Of a DNA stretch of 64,000 bases, positions 42,391 through 51,463 are shown piece by piece. Source of the DNA: CAILZL01 sp050181835 (GTDB lineage: Bacteria > Pseudomonadota > Gammaproteobacteria > Steroidobacterales > Steroidobacteraceae); assembly GCA_050181835.1 (NCBI GenBank), contig JBFXCU010000013.1, positions 1-64,000 on the forward strand, written 5' to 3'. Under the pieces are notes generated by a model. The model was given only the letters and a program-made list of their open reading frames with translations. It did no database searches and was not told the origin of the DNA. Both the position numbers and the translations under genes were made by a program. The stretch's first letter is position 1, and each line of letters begins with the position of its first letter.

Positions 42391-43536
42391 TTAGTTTTGT
42401 TCTTTCACTGTTTCAAAACGGGATTTGTTGATGGCTTTAAGGTAAGCGTGTTTGCCGCTGATAAAAGCTTTGTCTAGCAGTTCTTGGATAGCACTGTCCA
42501 TAGTGCGCATGCCTATCGCCGCACCACTCTGAATGGTGTTTTCTAATTGATCCAATTTTCCTTGGCGAATGAGATTGGCGACAGCTGGAGTGTTCACCAT
42601 GATTTCCATGGCAGCGACTCGCCCGGCCTTGCCCTTGGTGGGAATCAGCTGTTGCGAGATGACACCGCGCAGTGAGGTGGATAACATTGAACGCACTTGT
42701 GGCTGTTTGTCTGCAGGGAAGGAGTTGACGATACGATCAACGGTCGGTGCCGCACCATTGGTATGCAGGGTACCCATGACGAGAATACCCATTTCAGCAG
42801 CGGTTACAGCAATGCTGATGGTTTCGTAATCGCGCATTTCACCAACCAGCACCACATCTGGATCTTCACGCAAGGCTGAATGCAATGCATCTGCGAATGA
42901 CTGTGTGTGTAGACCGACTTCACGCTGACTGATCAAGCTGTTCTTACGCGTGTGGACGAATTCAATCGGGTCCTCAATGGTGACGATATGCCCTTTCATG
43001 CGTGTGTTGATGTCATCAATCATCGCCGCCAGGGTGGTGGATTTGCCGGAGCCGGTTTTGCCGGTGACCAGAATCAAGCCTGAGTTGAGCTTGCACAGAT
43101 TGCGTACTGCATCCGGTAATTTAAGCTCATCCATACTCTTGGCCTTGGATGGAATGGCACGAAATACCGCCCCCAGTCCATTCAGGTGCCGCATGATGTT
43201 GACACGAAATCGTGAAATCTCGGGAATGATATGTGCGAAATCCGCGCCGTTTTTTTCTTCCAGACGGGTGACGGCTGTGCGCGGCATGATTTCATGTAAC
43301 AGTTCTTCGACAAAGCGGGGGGCCAGTGTTTCATTACGCAGAGTTTGCAAGTCACCGTGTAGGCGAATACGCGGTGGGTCGCCAGCGATGAAGTGCAAAT
43401 CCGAGCCACCCTTGCTCAGCACTTCTTTCAGGTACTCATCGATGCGTTTGATGGCCGCTGCACCTGCTGTCTGACGCGTGCCGGAGAGCGAACGATGCGT
43501 CGCGGAGTTGCTGGTAGAAAGGTTTTCGTCAGTCAT
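42391..43536 (-). CDS. pilU: PilT/PilU-type pilus retraction ATPase (second copy)
   Basis: The 381-residue AAA-type secretion ATPase has a Ser/Thr/Ala-rich N-terminal extension of about 30 residues, a PAS-like N-terminal domain (GGSDLHFIAGDPPRIRLHGD), Walker A GKTGSGKST (159-167), an Asp box (IEDPIEFVH), Walker B (DPDVVLVGEMRD) and a His box (GTLHTNGA). Such motors depolymerise type IV pili for twitching or DNA uptake. PilU normally works together with PilT, which fits its position directly after pilT. ATG 43536 is preferred over a TTG at 43548 that overlaps the pilT stop. No other pilus genes are in view. Confidence 0.88.
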   Translation of the reverse strand: MTDENLSTSNSATHRSLSGTRQTAGAAAIKRIDEYLKEVLSKGGSDLHFIAGDPPRIRLHGDLQTLRNETLAPRFVEELLHEIMPRTAVTRLEEKNGADFAHIIPEISRFRVNIMRHLNGLGAVFRAIPSKAKSMDELKLPDAVRNLCKLNSGLILVTGKTGSGKSTTLAAMIDDINTRMKGHIVTIEDPIEFVHTRKNSLISQREVGLHTQSFADALHSALREDPDVVLVGEMRDYETISIAVTAAEMGILVMGTLHTNGAAPTVDRIVNSFPADKQPQVRSMLSTSLRGVISQQLIPTKGKAGRVAAMEIMVNTPAVANLIRQGKLDQLENTIQSGAAIGMRTMDSAIQELLDKAFISGKHAYLKAINKSRFETVKEQN

Positions 43537-43544
43537 AGCGCGGT

Positions 43545-44639
43545 TCAAACTGAAGCCAAATCCAATTTAGGCAGGATGCCAGTATCGGTGACAAAGCGTG
43601 AGAACGCGCGTTTATCGTTGGCATACACGTAGGCATCATCGGCATCAATCTGTTTACTATTGATGGCGTCAAGCAATGCCTGATCCATGCTTTGCATGCC
43701 CAGCTCTTTGCCGGTCAGTAATTGTGATGGAATCTGGTGTGACTGGTCGGTCATGATGAGTTTGCCAATAGCGCGGGTGATCAGCATGATTTCACACATG
43801 GCGCGACGACTGCGTAGGTCCGCGCTTTTTACCAGCACCTGCGTAATCACAGCGAGCAGGCTTTGTGCCAGGAAGCTCTTAGTTTGTTCGCGTTCATCGG
43901 CAGGCAGTGCGTCTACTACGCGGTCGATGGTTTTAACTGCACCGGTTGTATGCAGTGTACCCAGCACCAAGTGACCAGTTTCAGCAGCGGTCATTGCCCA
44001 ACGGATGGTTTCGGCGTCACGCAATTCACCGACCAATATGACGTCTGGATCTTCACGCAGCGCGGCACGTACGCCTTCTGCAAAGCTGGGAAGATGTGTG
44101 TGTAACTCACGTTGGATAACCTGACTTTGCTTGCTGCGATGAACGAATTCAATCGGGTCTTCCAGACTGATGATGTTGAGTTTTCGCGTGGCATTCAGAT
44201 AGTCGATCATAGCTGCAAGGGTGGTTGACTTGCCGGTGCCAGTGGAGCCTGTCACCAGGATCATGCCCTGATGGTTATCGCATAGTTTCTGAATGATCGG
44301 TGGTAACTGCAACGACTCCAGCGTTGGTACGGTGGTAGGGATGGCACGGAAGGTGGCACCTACCCCGGTATCTTTACGAAAAATATTGGCGCGGAAACGA
44401 CTGCCGGTGGCGGATACATATGAAAAATCCAGATCCTCGCCGCGGCGTAGTTGGTTCTGTTGTGCCTTGGTTGTGATTTCGGCGATATAACCATCCAGTT
44501 CAGCATGCGACAGTTCGCGAAACTTCACTGGCATTAAATCACCATGCATACGCAGCATGGGCGGGACGTTCACTGCGAAGTGAATGTCGGAACAGCCTTG
44601 GTCGGTACCCAGTTTCAAGAATGCGTCGATGCGTGCCAT
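43545..44639 (-). CDS. pilT: PilT-type pilus retraction ATPase (first copy)
   Basis: The 364-residue protein has the N-terminal domain (GCSDIHFAVNVPPMLRMHGD), Walker A GSTGTGKST (131-139), Asp box (LEDPIEFVH), Walker B (DPDVILVGELRD) and His box (LGTLHTTGA). It is slightly longer than classical PilT (about 344) and has diverged from it, for example MCEIMLITRAIGKLIMTDQ in place of the usual A-E-I-L-x-N-T. It could thus be a PilT paralogue rather than the main retraction motor. It lies 102 bases after the HEAT/kinase gene, with a CRP-like site and promoter in the gap. Confidence 0.85.
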   Translation of the reverse strand: MARIDAFLKLGTDQGCSDIHFAVNVPPMLRMHGDLMPVKFRELSHAELDGYIAEITTKAQQNQLRRGEDLDFSYVSATGSRFRANIFRKDTGVGATFRAIPTTVPTLESLQLPPIIQKLCDNHQGMILVTGSTGTGKSTTLAAMIDYLNATRKLNIISLEDPIEFVHRSKQSQVIQRELHTHLPSFAEGVRAALREDPDVILVGELRDAETIRWAMTAAETGHLVLGTLHTTGAVKTIDRVVDALPADEREQTKSFLAQSLLAVITQVLVKSADLRSRRAMCEIMLITRAIGKLIMTDQSHQIPSQLLTGKELGMQSMDQALLDAINSKQIDADDAYVYANDKRAFSRFVTDTGILPKLDLASV

Positions 44640-44659
44640 AGGCCGGATTATGTCCGTTT

Positions 44660-44687
44660 GTTACAGCGTGGTGGTTGGCATTTGCAA
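44660..44687 (-). promoter_or_regulatory. Candidate pilT promoter
   Basis: On the minus strand, TTGCAA (44687-44682) and TGTAAC (44665-44660) are separated by 16 bases. The predicted start of transcription, near 44653-44650, puts the upstream CRP-like palindrome at about -59 to -62, the class I activator position. Both hexamers match only four of six consensus bases. Confidence 0.4.
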
Positions 44688-44703
44688 AAATGTATGCATT
44701 GAT

Positions 44704-44719
44704 TGTGAGATGTCTCACA
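44704..44719. promoter_or_regulatory. CRP/Vfr-type binding site upstream of pilT
   Basis: TGTGAGATGTCTCACA is a perfect palindrome with the core TGTGA-N6-TCACA recognised by CRP and Vfr. It is centred 72 bases before the pilT start codon and 22 bases before the end of the HEAT/kinase gene. In Pseudomonas, Vfr with cAMP controls twitching genes, which makes such a site here plausible. Confidence 0.6.
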
Positions 44720-44741
44720 GGCACAGCGGCATGGCAATGGC

Positions 44742-47138
44742 TTACAAGAAGGCTTCAAGTGCCAAACGCAGCTCATCCATGGATTGATGGCGTTTTGTCT
44801 TATCGACCAACATAGCCTTTGCCACCAAGTCTGATAGCCCCTTGGGTAGCGTCGGATTGACATCAATGGGAGCCTTGGTCTTGCCTTGCACATGCTGGTA
44901 CATCACCGCCATGTGGTCGCCGCGCGAGTAGGGTGGCATGCCGGTGAGCATTTCATAAAGAATCACGCCCAAGCTGTAAATATCGGCTCGTTCATCGACT
45001 TTCTTGCCGAGTATTTGTTCCGGAGCCATGTACTTGGGGCTGCCAATCACAAAGCCGGTTTTGGTCAATTGTGTGTCGCCTTCCTTGTGTGCTGCGGCTA
45101 CGCCGAAATCTACGATCTTCAGGAATTTTTCGCTATTGACCAGAATATTGGCCGGTTTAAGGTCGCGATGCACGATGCCGGCCAGATGCGCCACGGCCAT
45201 GCCGGTAGCGATGTCACAGCCGTACTTTACAGCCTGCTTGGTATCCATCGGTTGGTCGGCTTTGACTTCGGCACCCAACGGATGCGATGGAAAGTACTCC
45301 ATCGAAATGGCATACAAACCGCGCATGTACACGAAGTCATAGATGCGGATGACGTTTTTGTGGGTGATCTTGCGTGAGTAGCGCAGCTCATGCACAAACC
45401 GCTTCATCATTTCTTCGTCCTGCGCCACGTTGGCGTTCAAGAACTTCAGGATCAGGCGTTCTTCCACCACCGAGTCTTCAACCAGGAGCACGGTACCAAA
45501 AGCACCTTTACCGATTTTCTCGATGAACTTGTAGCGGCCTTCAATAACGTCACCCGGCTTGAGGGTATTGATATCGAGTTTTTGTATCTCGGCCACGCTT
45601 TCGGCCGCCTGCACAATGCCACGTAGATCCGCTTTTTCCATTAATAGCGTTTTGGCCGGCTCAGCAAACTTTTCGGCTTTTTCTTGTGCGGCACGCGCGC
45701 CACTGGAGTAGCGACTGTCTATTTCATCCAGTGCGTGTTCGGCCGCGTGCAACAAGGTCTCGTCACTCGAGTTTTGCAAGGAAGCTTGAATGTGGGCACG
45801 GATGCTATCAGCACGCCGCTCATCTGCCATGTGTCCCAGTGCGGTTATCGCTTCGATTTTTGCGGCTCGGTCGCCCTGATTGAGCAATTGGGTCAGTACG
45901 TCCAAACCGCGCGGATCACCGAGTTTGCCCAAGGCGCGGGCAACCGCAGGAAAAGCCTGAGTATTGCTGCCATTGGCCAGCGCGATTAGCGCTGGCACCG
46001 CTTTTTTGCTGCCAATTTCTGCCAGCGCGTCAACTGCGCGTTCGGCTACCCACCAGTCTTTGTCCTGGGTCGCATCAATCAGGAAGTTAACCGCGCGTTC
46101 GTCCTTGGTCTGGTTGAGGATTTCGATAGCTGAGCGACGCACTTCCTCGTCTTCATCACGAATTAGCTCCAGTACGGCATCCACCACTCGCGGACCTCCG
46201 ATCTTACCCAGCGCATCGGCGGCACGACTGCGCACCCACCAATCGTCGTCCTTGATGATCTGTAACAACTGCTTGATATCTTTAGATGTGCCGAGGGCGT
46301 TCAACACTTCTACAGCGGCACGGCGGGCATATTCGTTTTCATCTTTCAGTGGCGCAATCAGAAAGCGCATGGTATTGGGATCGTTGGCACGAATCACCAG
46401 TTCCACTGCCTTGTTTTGCACTTCGATGTCCGGGTCGGACAGTAATTCACATACCGGCTCGATATCTATCGGTGCGTTGATACGCACCAAGCCATTTAAC
46501 GCTGACTGACGAATCAGCTTATTCGGATCCTTCAGTAACCTTTGCAGGGCGCGCGCCACATCCGGTCGATTGAATCGCGCCAAGATAGCCACAATGTGGG
46601 TGCGGGCGACCGTGTCCTTGCCTTCGATGCGGCTGATTAATTCGGGAATGCTGTGTTCATCAGCCAATTCAGCAATGATTTTGAACAGTGCGGCCTTGTC
46701 GGCAGCTTCCTGGTTGTAAGCCTGAGTCAGCAAGTCGCGTAGGCCGAAGCGATCTTTATGTGCCTTGATGACCTCCAAGATGATCGGTTTGGGCATGCCG
46801 GGTTGGTTCAGTTGCTCCAATAGCAGCTGCGGCGGATAATTACGGCTGCTGGACAGTGCCCACGAAATAGCCGCATTGGTGCGTGCGTCGCCATTGATCA
46901 ATGCTTTGGCCAAGATTGGAAATGTCTTGGCATTCAGTGCCTGGGTCAGGATTTCAACAAAAGCCAAAGTTTCCTGTTTGGTAGCGGCGGGAAGGGTTTC
47001 CAGTATCTTGTTAATGCTACCCGCACCCATACGGGCCAGCTTGCCCAATGTCTTCTGGACATCAGGGTGCTGTACGTCACCTTTGCTGCGGATCTCCTCG
47101 ATCAGCCGATCAGCTTTTAGATCGTCAAAAAACTTCAT
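44742..47138 (-). CDS. HEAT-repeat protein with C-terminal Ser/Thr protein kinase domain
   Basis: The 798-residue protein has about ten or more HEAT/PBS-lyase-like repeats over residues 1-480 (for example DDDWWVRSRAADALGKIGGP, DKDWWVAERAVDALAEIGSK), a helical linker (480-525), and a complete eukaryotic-type kinase. The kinase shows the glycine loop GKGAFGTV (543-550), Lys565, HRDLKPANIL with Asp659, DFG 677-679 and SPKYMAPEQ. No membrane segment is predicted. The HEAT array probably binds a partner, and the kinase then acts on it. It lies immediately upstream of pilT and pilU on the same strand, suggesting control of pilus retraction. This link is inference. Confidence 0.9.
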   Translation of the reverse strand: MKFFDDLKADRLIEEIRSKGDVQHPDVQKTLGKLARMGAGSINKILETLPAATKQETLAFVEILTQALNAKTFPILAKALINGDARTNAAISWALSSSRNYPPQLLLEQLNQPGMPKPIILEVIKAHKDRFGLRDLLTQAYNQEAADKAALFKIIAELADEHSIPELISRIEGKDTVARTHIVAILARFNRPDVARALQRLLKDPNKLIRQSALNGLVRINAPIDIEPVCELLSDPDIEVQNKAVELVIRANDPNTMRFLIAPLKDENEYARRAAVEVLNALGTSKDIKQLLQIIKDDDWWVRSRAADALGKIGGPRVVDAVLELIRDEDEEVRRSAIEILNQTKDERAVNFLIDATQDKDWWVAERAVDALAEIGSKKAVPALIALANGSNTQAFPAVARALGKLGDPRGLDVLTQLLNQGDRAAKIEAITALGHMADERRADSIRAHIQASLQNSSDETLLHAAEHALDEIDSRYSSGARAAQEKAEKFAEPAKTLLMEKADLRGIVQAAESVAEIQKLDINTLKPGDVIEGRYKFIEKIGKGAFGTVLLVEDSVVEERLILKFLNANVAQDEEMMKRFVHELRYSRKITHKNVIRIYDFVYMRGLYAISMEYFPSHPLGAEVKADQPMDTKQAVKYGCDIATGMAVAHLAGIVHRDLKPANILVNSEKFLKIVDFGVAAAHKEGDTQLTKTGFVIGSPKYMAPEQILGKKVDERADIYSLGVILYEMLTGMPPYSRGDHMAVMYQHVQGKTKAPIDVNPTLPKGLSDLVAKAMLVDKTKRHQSMDELRLALEAFL

Positions 47139-47373
47139 CGACCCGTCTCGGTATCCGTTTGATCTTTGTTAGTGAAGTTGTATGCCAAAACCAAATATTC
47201 CATGGGGTGGTCAGACCGGCGGCAGCGTGTGCCACTACTATGATGTTATTCCACCGACTTAGCCAAGTACCCTACTAGCGGTGAGGTGATTATGCCATGT
47301 TGGATGCTGTGTTCTGTGAAGAATACAAGGCTGTATCCGTTACAATCGTCGGTTCCAATCACAGCTGAGCCAG

Positions 47374-48477
47374 ATGTTCATGGGTGTAGCCGAGAAAATT
47401 GTCGATCAACAAGCGGTTCTGCTGGCAGCGGGCGAGTTTGTCGAGCCCCATTCTGGCTTGGCGTTGTCTGATACGGCTGCGCGTATACAGTGGTTGGCAA
47501 CTGATCAATCGCTGACCTTGGAGGTGCAGCTGGCGTATCCGTTAGGCGCGGCGTCCAAGACCGTGGCGGCACAGTTAAGCGAGTCACTGGCCCGTTTCGG
47601 CAGTATCAGCGTGCGCGTGCGCAGTGAGATTCCATCCAGTGCCGTACGGCAGAACCTCAAGCCGGTTCAAGGTATCGGTAATATTTTGGTGGTGGCTTCT
47701 GGTAAAGGTGGCGTCGGCAAGTCCACAACTGCCGCCAATCTGGCGCTAGCGCTGGCCCGTGATGGTGCGCGGGTAGGTCTGCTGGATGCGGATATTTATG
47801 GCCCCAGCCAGGCACGCATGATGGGTCTGGTCGGGCAACGGCCCAGCAGTCGCGACGGCAAGACCTTTGATCCGCTTACGGCCTATGGCATCAAGGTGAT
47901 GTCGATTGGGTTGCTGGTGGATGATGAGCAGCCAATGGTGTGGCGTGGGCCGATGGTGACGCAGGCACTGACGCAACTGTTAAATGACTGTCATTGGGGC
48001 GACCTGGATTACCTCGTCGTTGATATGCCGCCCGGTACCGGTGACATCCAGCTGACACTGTCACAGCGAGTGCCAATCAGTGGTGCGGTGATTGTTACCA
48101 CGCCACAGGATATTGCCTTGCTGGATGCGCGCAAGGGACTAAAAATGTTCGAGAAGGTAGGTGTGCCGGTGCTGGGAATTGTCGAGAATATGAGTACTCA
48201 TGTGTGTTCAAGCTGTGGTCATGAGGAACACGTATTTGGCGCGGGTGGTGGCGCACGCATGGCAGAGCAATACGCAGTGGATTTATTGGCCGAACTACCG
48301 TTGGACATTCGTATTCGCGAACAGGCTGACGCCGGTGAACCGACCGTGATAGCGGATCCAGATGGCGCGCTGACGGCGGCTTATTTGAGCTTGGCGCGAC
48401 GTACCAGTGCGCGGTTGGCGCGGCATGCAGCGCAAGTAGCCAAGCCAATGCCCAGCATCACGGTTGAAGCGACCTGA
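47374..48477 (+). CDS. apbC: Iron-sulfur cluster carrier ATPase ApbC/Mrp
   Basis: ApbC/Mrp is a P-loop ATPase that carries [4Fe-4S] clusters to apoproteins. The 367-residue protein has an N-terminal MIP18/DUF59-type domain (about 5-85), the deviant Walker A GKGGVGKST (110-118), VDMPPGTGDIQLTLSQ, and the cluster-binding CxxC (Cys278-SS-Cys281). The start may be ATG 47374 or 47380; no strong ribosome site is visible. A TACAAT element (47341-47346) could be part of its promoter. It is divergent from the HEAT/kinase gene. Confidence 0.95.
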   Translation: MFMGVAEKIVDQQAVLLAAGEFVEPHSGLALSDTAARIQWLATDQSLTLEVQLAYPLGAASKTVAAQLSESLARFGSISVRVRSEIPSSAVRQNLKPVQGIGNILVVASGKGGVGKSTTAANLALALARDGARVGLLDADIYGPSQARMMGLVGQRPSSRDGKTFDPLTAYGIKVMSIGLLVDDEQPMVWRGPMVTQALTQLLNDCHWGDLDYLVVDMPPGTGDIQLTLSQRVPISGAVIVTTPQDIALLDARKGLKMFEKVGVPVLGIVENMSTHVCSSCGHEEHVFGAGGGARMAEQYAVDLLAELPLDIRIREQADAGEPTVIADPDGALTAAYLSLARRTSARLARHAAQVAKPMPSITVEAT

Positions 48478-48538
48478 GCGTTGCTGGCGGCAAACTGGAT
48501 TTTTTAGAAAACCTACAGAGATAGCGAGAGACTTTGTA

Positions 48539-49105
48539 ATGAGCATCAAGTCAGATCATTGGATTCGTCGTATGGCCGCCAGTCACGGCATGATCGAGCC
48601 GTTTGCATCGCAACAGGTGCGGGTGGCCAACGAGCAGAAAATCATCTCCTACGGCACATCAAGCTATGGCTATGATGTGCGCTGCGCCAACGAATTCAAG
48701 ATCTTTACCAACATCAATTCGACGATTGTCGATCCCAAGAATTTTGATCCCGCCAGTTTTGTGGATGTGAAAGCTGAGGTGTGCATCATTCCGCCTAATT
48801 CATTTGCGCTGGCACGCACGGTGGAATTTTTCCGGATCCCACGTAGCGTCTTGACGATATGCTTAGGTAAGTCCACCTATGCGCGCTGCGGCATCATTGT
48901 CAATGTCACACCACTGGAGCCGGAATGGGAAGGGCATGTGACGCTGGAGTTTTCCAACACCACGACGCTACCTGCTAAAATTTACGCCAACGAAGGTGTG
49001 GCGCAGATGCTGTTCTTTGAATCCGATGAAGTGTGCGATACCTCGTACAAAGATCGCGGTGGCAAGTATCAAGGCCAGACTGGCGTCACTCTACCTAAAG
49101 CCTAA
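48539..49105 (+). CDS. dcd: dCTP deaminase
   Basis: Dcd makes dUTP from dCTP for thymidylate synthesis. The 188-residue product begins MSIKSDHWIRRMAASHGMIEP, with conserved SYGTSSYGYDVRCANEFKIF, the catalytic region LGKSTYARCGIIVNVTPLEPE, and the C-terminal YQGQTGVTLPKA. ATG 48539 is the family start; the frame extends to 48464 without similarity. It is plausibly cotranscribed with apbC, as in many relatives. Confidence 0.96.
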   Translation: MSIKSDHWIRRMAASHGMIEPFASQQVRVANEQKIISYGTSSYGYDVRCANEFKIFTNINSTIVDPKNFDPASFVDVKAEVCIIPPNSFALARTVEFFRIPRSVLTICLGKSTYARCGIIVNVTPLEPEWEGHVTLEFSNTTTLPAKIYANEGVAQMLFFESDEVCDTSYKDRGGKYQGQTGVTLPKA

Positions 49106-49124
49106 TGACCGAGGAACTAACGCT

Positions 49125-50030
49125 ATGCGTTTGGTAACGTTTGTCAGCTCCGCTCAGCAACAGACTGGTTTATTGCTGGGCGATCTAGTGCTGCCACTGG
49201 TGAGTGCAGTGCAGGCAGCCAAGATGGCGCTGGATGTCTCTAGTGTGCTGAGCATTGTGCGTGGCGGTACAAGCAGTTGGCAGGCATTGGCCGAACTGGC
49301 TGCGCGTGCGAATGAGTTCCGGTCTATGTGTATTGCGGTGAGTTCAGTGCAACTATTGGCGCCGATACCGCAACCGTTACGTAATGTGTTCTGCGTGGGC
49401 CGCAACTATGTGGATCACGTCAAAGAGGGCATGTTGGGCAAGGCAGGAGAAGTGCCTCTGCCGCGGGCACCACAGTTTTTTACCAAGGCCACGCATACCG
49501 TTAACGCGCCGCAAGGCGATATTCGACTGGATACCCGCATTACCAGACGTCTGGATTATGAGGTGGAGCTGGCAGTGGTAATCGGCAAGGGTGGTCGTGA
49601 TATTGCGCCGGAGCAGGCGTTTGAACATGTGTTCGGTTACTGCATCGCCAACGACATCACTGCCCGGGATTTGCAATTGCGTCACGATCAATGGTTCAAG
49701 GGTAAATCACTTGATACCAGTTTACCGCTGGGGCCATCGCTGGTGACTCGCGACGAGGTACCGAATGTCCGCGAGTTACAACTGAGCTTGCAAGTGAATG
49801 GCGAGTTGCGACAGCAGGCGACGGTAGCGCAGATGATTTTTGATATCCCTGCAGTTATTGCCTCGCTGTCGGCTGGTCTGACCCTGGAATCCGGCGACAT
49901 AATTGCCACTGGCACGCCTTCGGGAGTGGGCTATGCCATGACGCCACCACGTTACCTGCAGCATGATGATGTAGTGGTGGCGAGCATCGCTGGGCTGGGT
50001 GAGTTGCGCAACCAAGTTGTAGCGGTGTGA
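49125..50030 (+). CDS. Fumarylacetoacetate hydrolase (FAH) family protein
   Basis: The 301-residue protein has the FAH-fold core with NVFCVGRNYVDHVKE, the metal-binding acidic residues around LDYEVELAVVIGKGGRDI, GYCIANDITARDLQ, and SGDIIATGTPSGVGYAM. Family members include acylpyruvases, oxaloacetate decarboxylases/tautomerases and aromatic ring-cleavage hydrolases; the substrate cannot be set from sequence. ATG 49125 has GAGGA 9 bases upstream; a longer frame reaches back into dcd and is rejected. Confidence 0.88.
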   Translation: MRLVTFVSSAQQQTGLLLGDLVLPLVSAVQAAKMALDVSSVLSIVRGGTSSWQALAELAARANEFRSMCIAVSSVQLLAPIPQPLRNVFCVGRNYVDHVKEGMLGKAGEVPLPRAPQFFTKATHTVNAPQGDIRLDTRITRRLDYEVELAVVIGKGGRDIAPEQAFEHVFGYCIANDITARDLQLRHDQWFKGKSLDTSLPLGPSLVTRDEVPNVRELQLSLQVNGELRQQATVAQMIFDIPAVIASLSAGLTLESGDIIATGTPSGVGYAMTPPRYLQHDDVVVASIAGLGELRNQVVAV

Positions 50031-50151
50031 TTGCAGCTCGCTGGTAGCTAGCCGCCACCAAGTGAATAGAAGTAAACATTCAGGCAGAGGCGCACCGGCC
50101 TTCCTGTAGAATATCGGCCAATTTTTCGCGTAATTTTTCTTTGGAGGCCGC

Positions 50152-51405
50152 ATGTTCCCAACCGGACTGAAGATCGCTGATTTTGACCCGCAATTACAGG
50201 CGGCACTGGACGCTGAAGTGCTTCGCCAAGAGCAGCATATTGAGCTGATCGCCTCGGAGAATTACACCAGCCCGCGCGTTATGCAGGCGCAAGGTACGGT
50301 GTTGACCAACAAATACGCAGAAGGCTACCCCGGCAAACGTTATTACGGTGGTTGCGAGCATGTGGATGTGGTTGAGCAGTTGGCCATTGATCGTGCCAAA
50401 CAGTTGTTCGGTGCTGACTATGCCAACGTGCAGCCACATTCCGGGTCGCAGGCCAATGCCGCAACTTATCTGGCGTTAATTAACCCCGGTGACACCATTC
50501 TCGGCATGAGTCTGGATCATGGTGGTCACTTGACCCATGGTGCCAAGATCAACTTTTCTGGACGCATATTCAATGCAGTGCAGTACGGTGTGCTGCCCGA
50601 CAGCGGCTTGATTGATTACGATCAAGTGGAGCGTCTGGCGCTGGAACACAAGCCACGCATGATCATTGCTGGTTTTTCGGCGTATTCACGGGTGCTGGAT
50701 TGGGCAAAATTCCGCGCCATTGCTGATGCGGTTGGCGCTTATCTGGTGGTGGACATGGCTCATGTCGCCGGGTTGGTGGCAGTGGGGTTGTATCCCAACC
50801 CGGTACCGTTTGCCGATGTGGTCACTACGACTACCCACAAGACACTGCGCGGACCACGTGGCGGCTTGATTCTGGCGCGACACAATGAAGAGATTGCCAA
50901 GAAACTCAATACACTGGTGTTCCCGGGCACGCAGGGTGGGCCGTTGATGCATGTGATCGCCGCTAAAGCAGTGGCTTTCAAAGAAGCACTGGAGCCCAGT
51001 TTTGCCGATTACCAAAAACAAGTGGTGGTCAATGCCCGCGCCATGGCGGCGACCATGGTCAAGCGTGGTTACAAGGTGGTTTCTGGTGGTACCGACAATC
51101 ATCTGTTCCTGCTCGATCTGATCGGTCGTGATTATTCGGGTAAGGATGCTGATGCGGCGCTGGGTAAGGCCAATATCACCGTCAATAAAAATACCGTACC
51201 GAATGATCCACGCTCGCCATTCGTGACTAGTGGTCTGCGTATTGGTTCGCCAGCTATCACGACGCGTGGCTTCAAGGAAGCGGAAGCAGTGCGTCTGGCA
51301 GGCCTGATTGCCGATGTATTGGACAATATCAATGACGTCGCCACCAGTGAGCGCGTCAAGGCTGAGGTCTTGGCAATCTGTGAGCAGTTTCCGGTGTATG
51401 GCTAA
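50152..51405 (+). CDS. glyA: Serine hydroxymethyltransferase
   Basis: GlyA interconverts serine and glycine and charges tetrahydrofolate with a one-carbon unit. The 417-residue PLP enzyme shows HIELIASENYTSPRVMQAQG, KYAEGYPGKRYYGGCEHVD, HSGSQANAATY, the PLP-binding VVDMAHVAGLVA and the Schiff-base Lys230 in TTTHKTLRGPRGG. TGGAGG lies 6 bases before the ATG. It heads the nrdR-rib-nusB series, as in many proteobacteria. Confidence 0.97.
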   Translation: MFPTGLKIADFDPQLQAALDAEVLRQEQHIELIASENYTSPRVMQAQGTVLTNKYAEGYPGKRYYGGCEHVDVVEQLAIDRAKQLFGADYANVQPHSGSQANAATYLALINPGDTILGMSLDHGGHLTHGAKINFSGRIFNAVQYGVLPDSGLIDYDQVERLALEHKPRMIIAGFSAYSRVLDWAKFRAIADAVGAYLVVDMAHVAGLVAVGLYPNPVPFADVVTTTTHKTLRGPRGGLILARHNEEIAKKLNTLVFPGTQGGPLMHVIAAKAVAFKEALEPSFADYQKQVVVNARAMAATMVKRGYKVVSGGTDNHLFLLDLIGRDYSGKDADAALGKANITVNKNTVPNDPRSPFVTSGLRIGSPAITTRGFKEAEAVRLAGLIADVLDNINDVATSERVKAEVLAICEQFPVYG

Positions 51406-51463
51406 GTGATTGTTAGTCGCGTACGGGTGGTTCGTCGCCCTAGTTAGCAAGCATTCATAAATA

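Noticed and set aside
47286..47471. 61-residue frame overlapping the apbC start
   Set aside because: It overlaps apbC in another frame and has no supporting features.
50031..50151. Riboswitch (glycine or THF) before glyA
   Set aside because: The 121-base gap is too short for a glycine riboswitch with an expression platform, and I see no THF consensus. Only a normal ribosome site is present.
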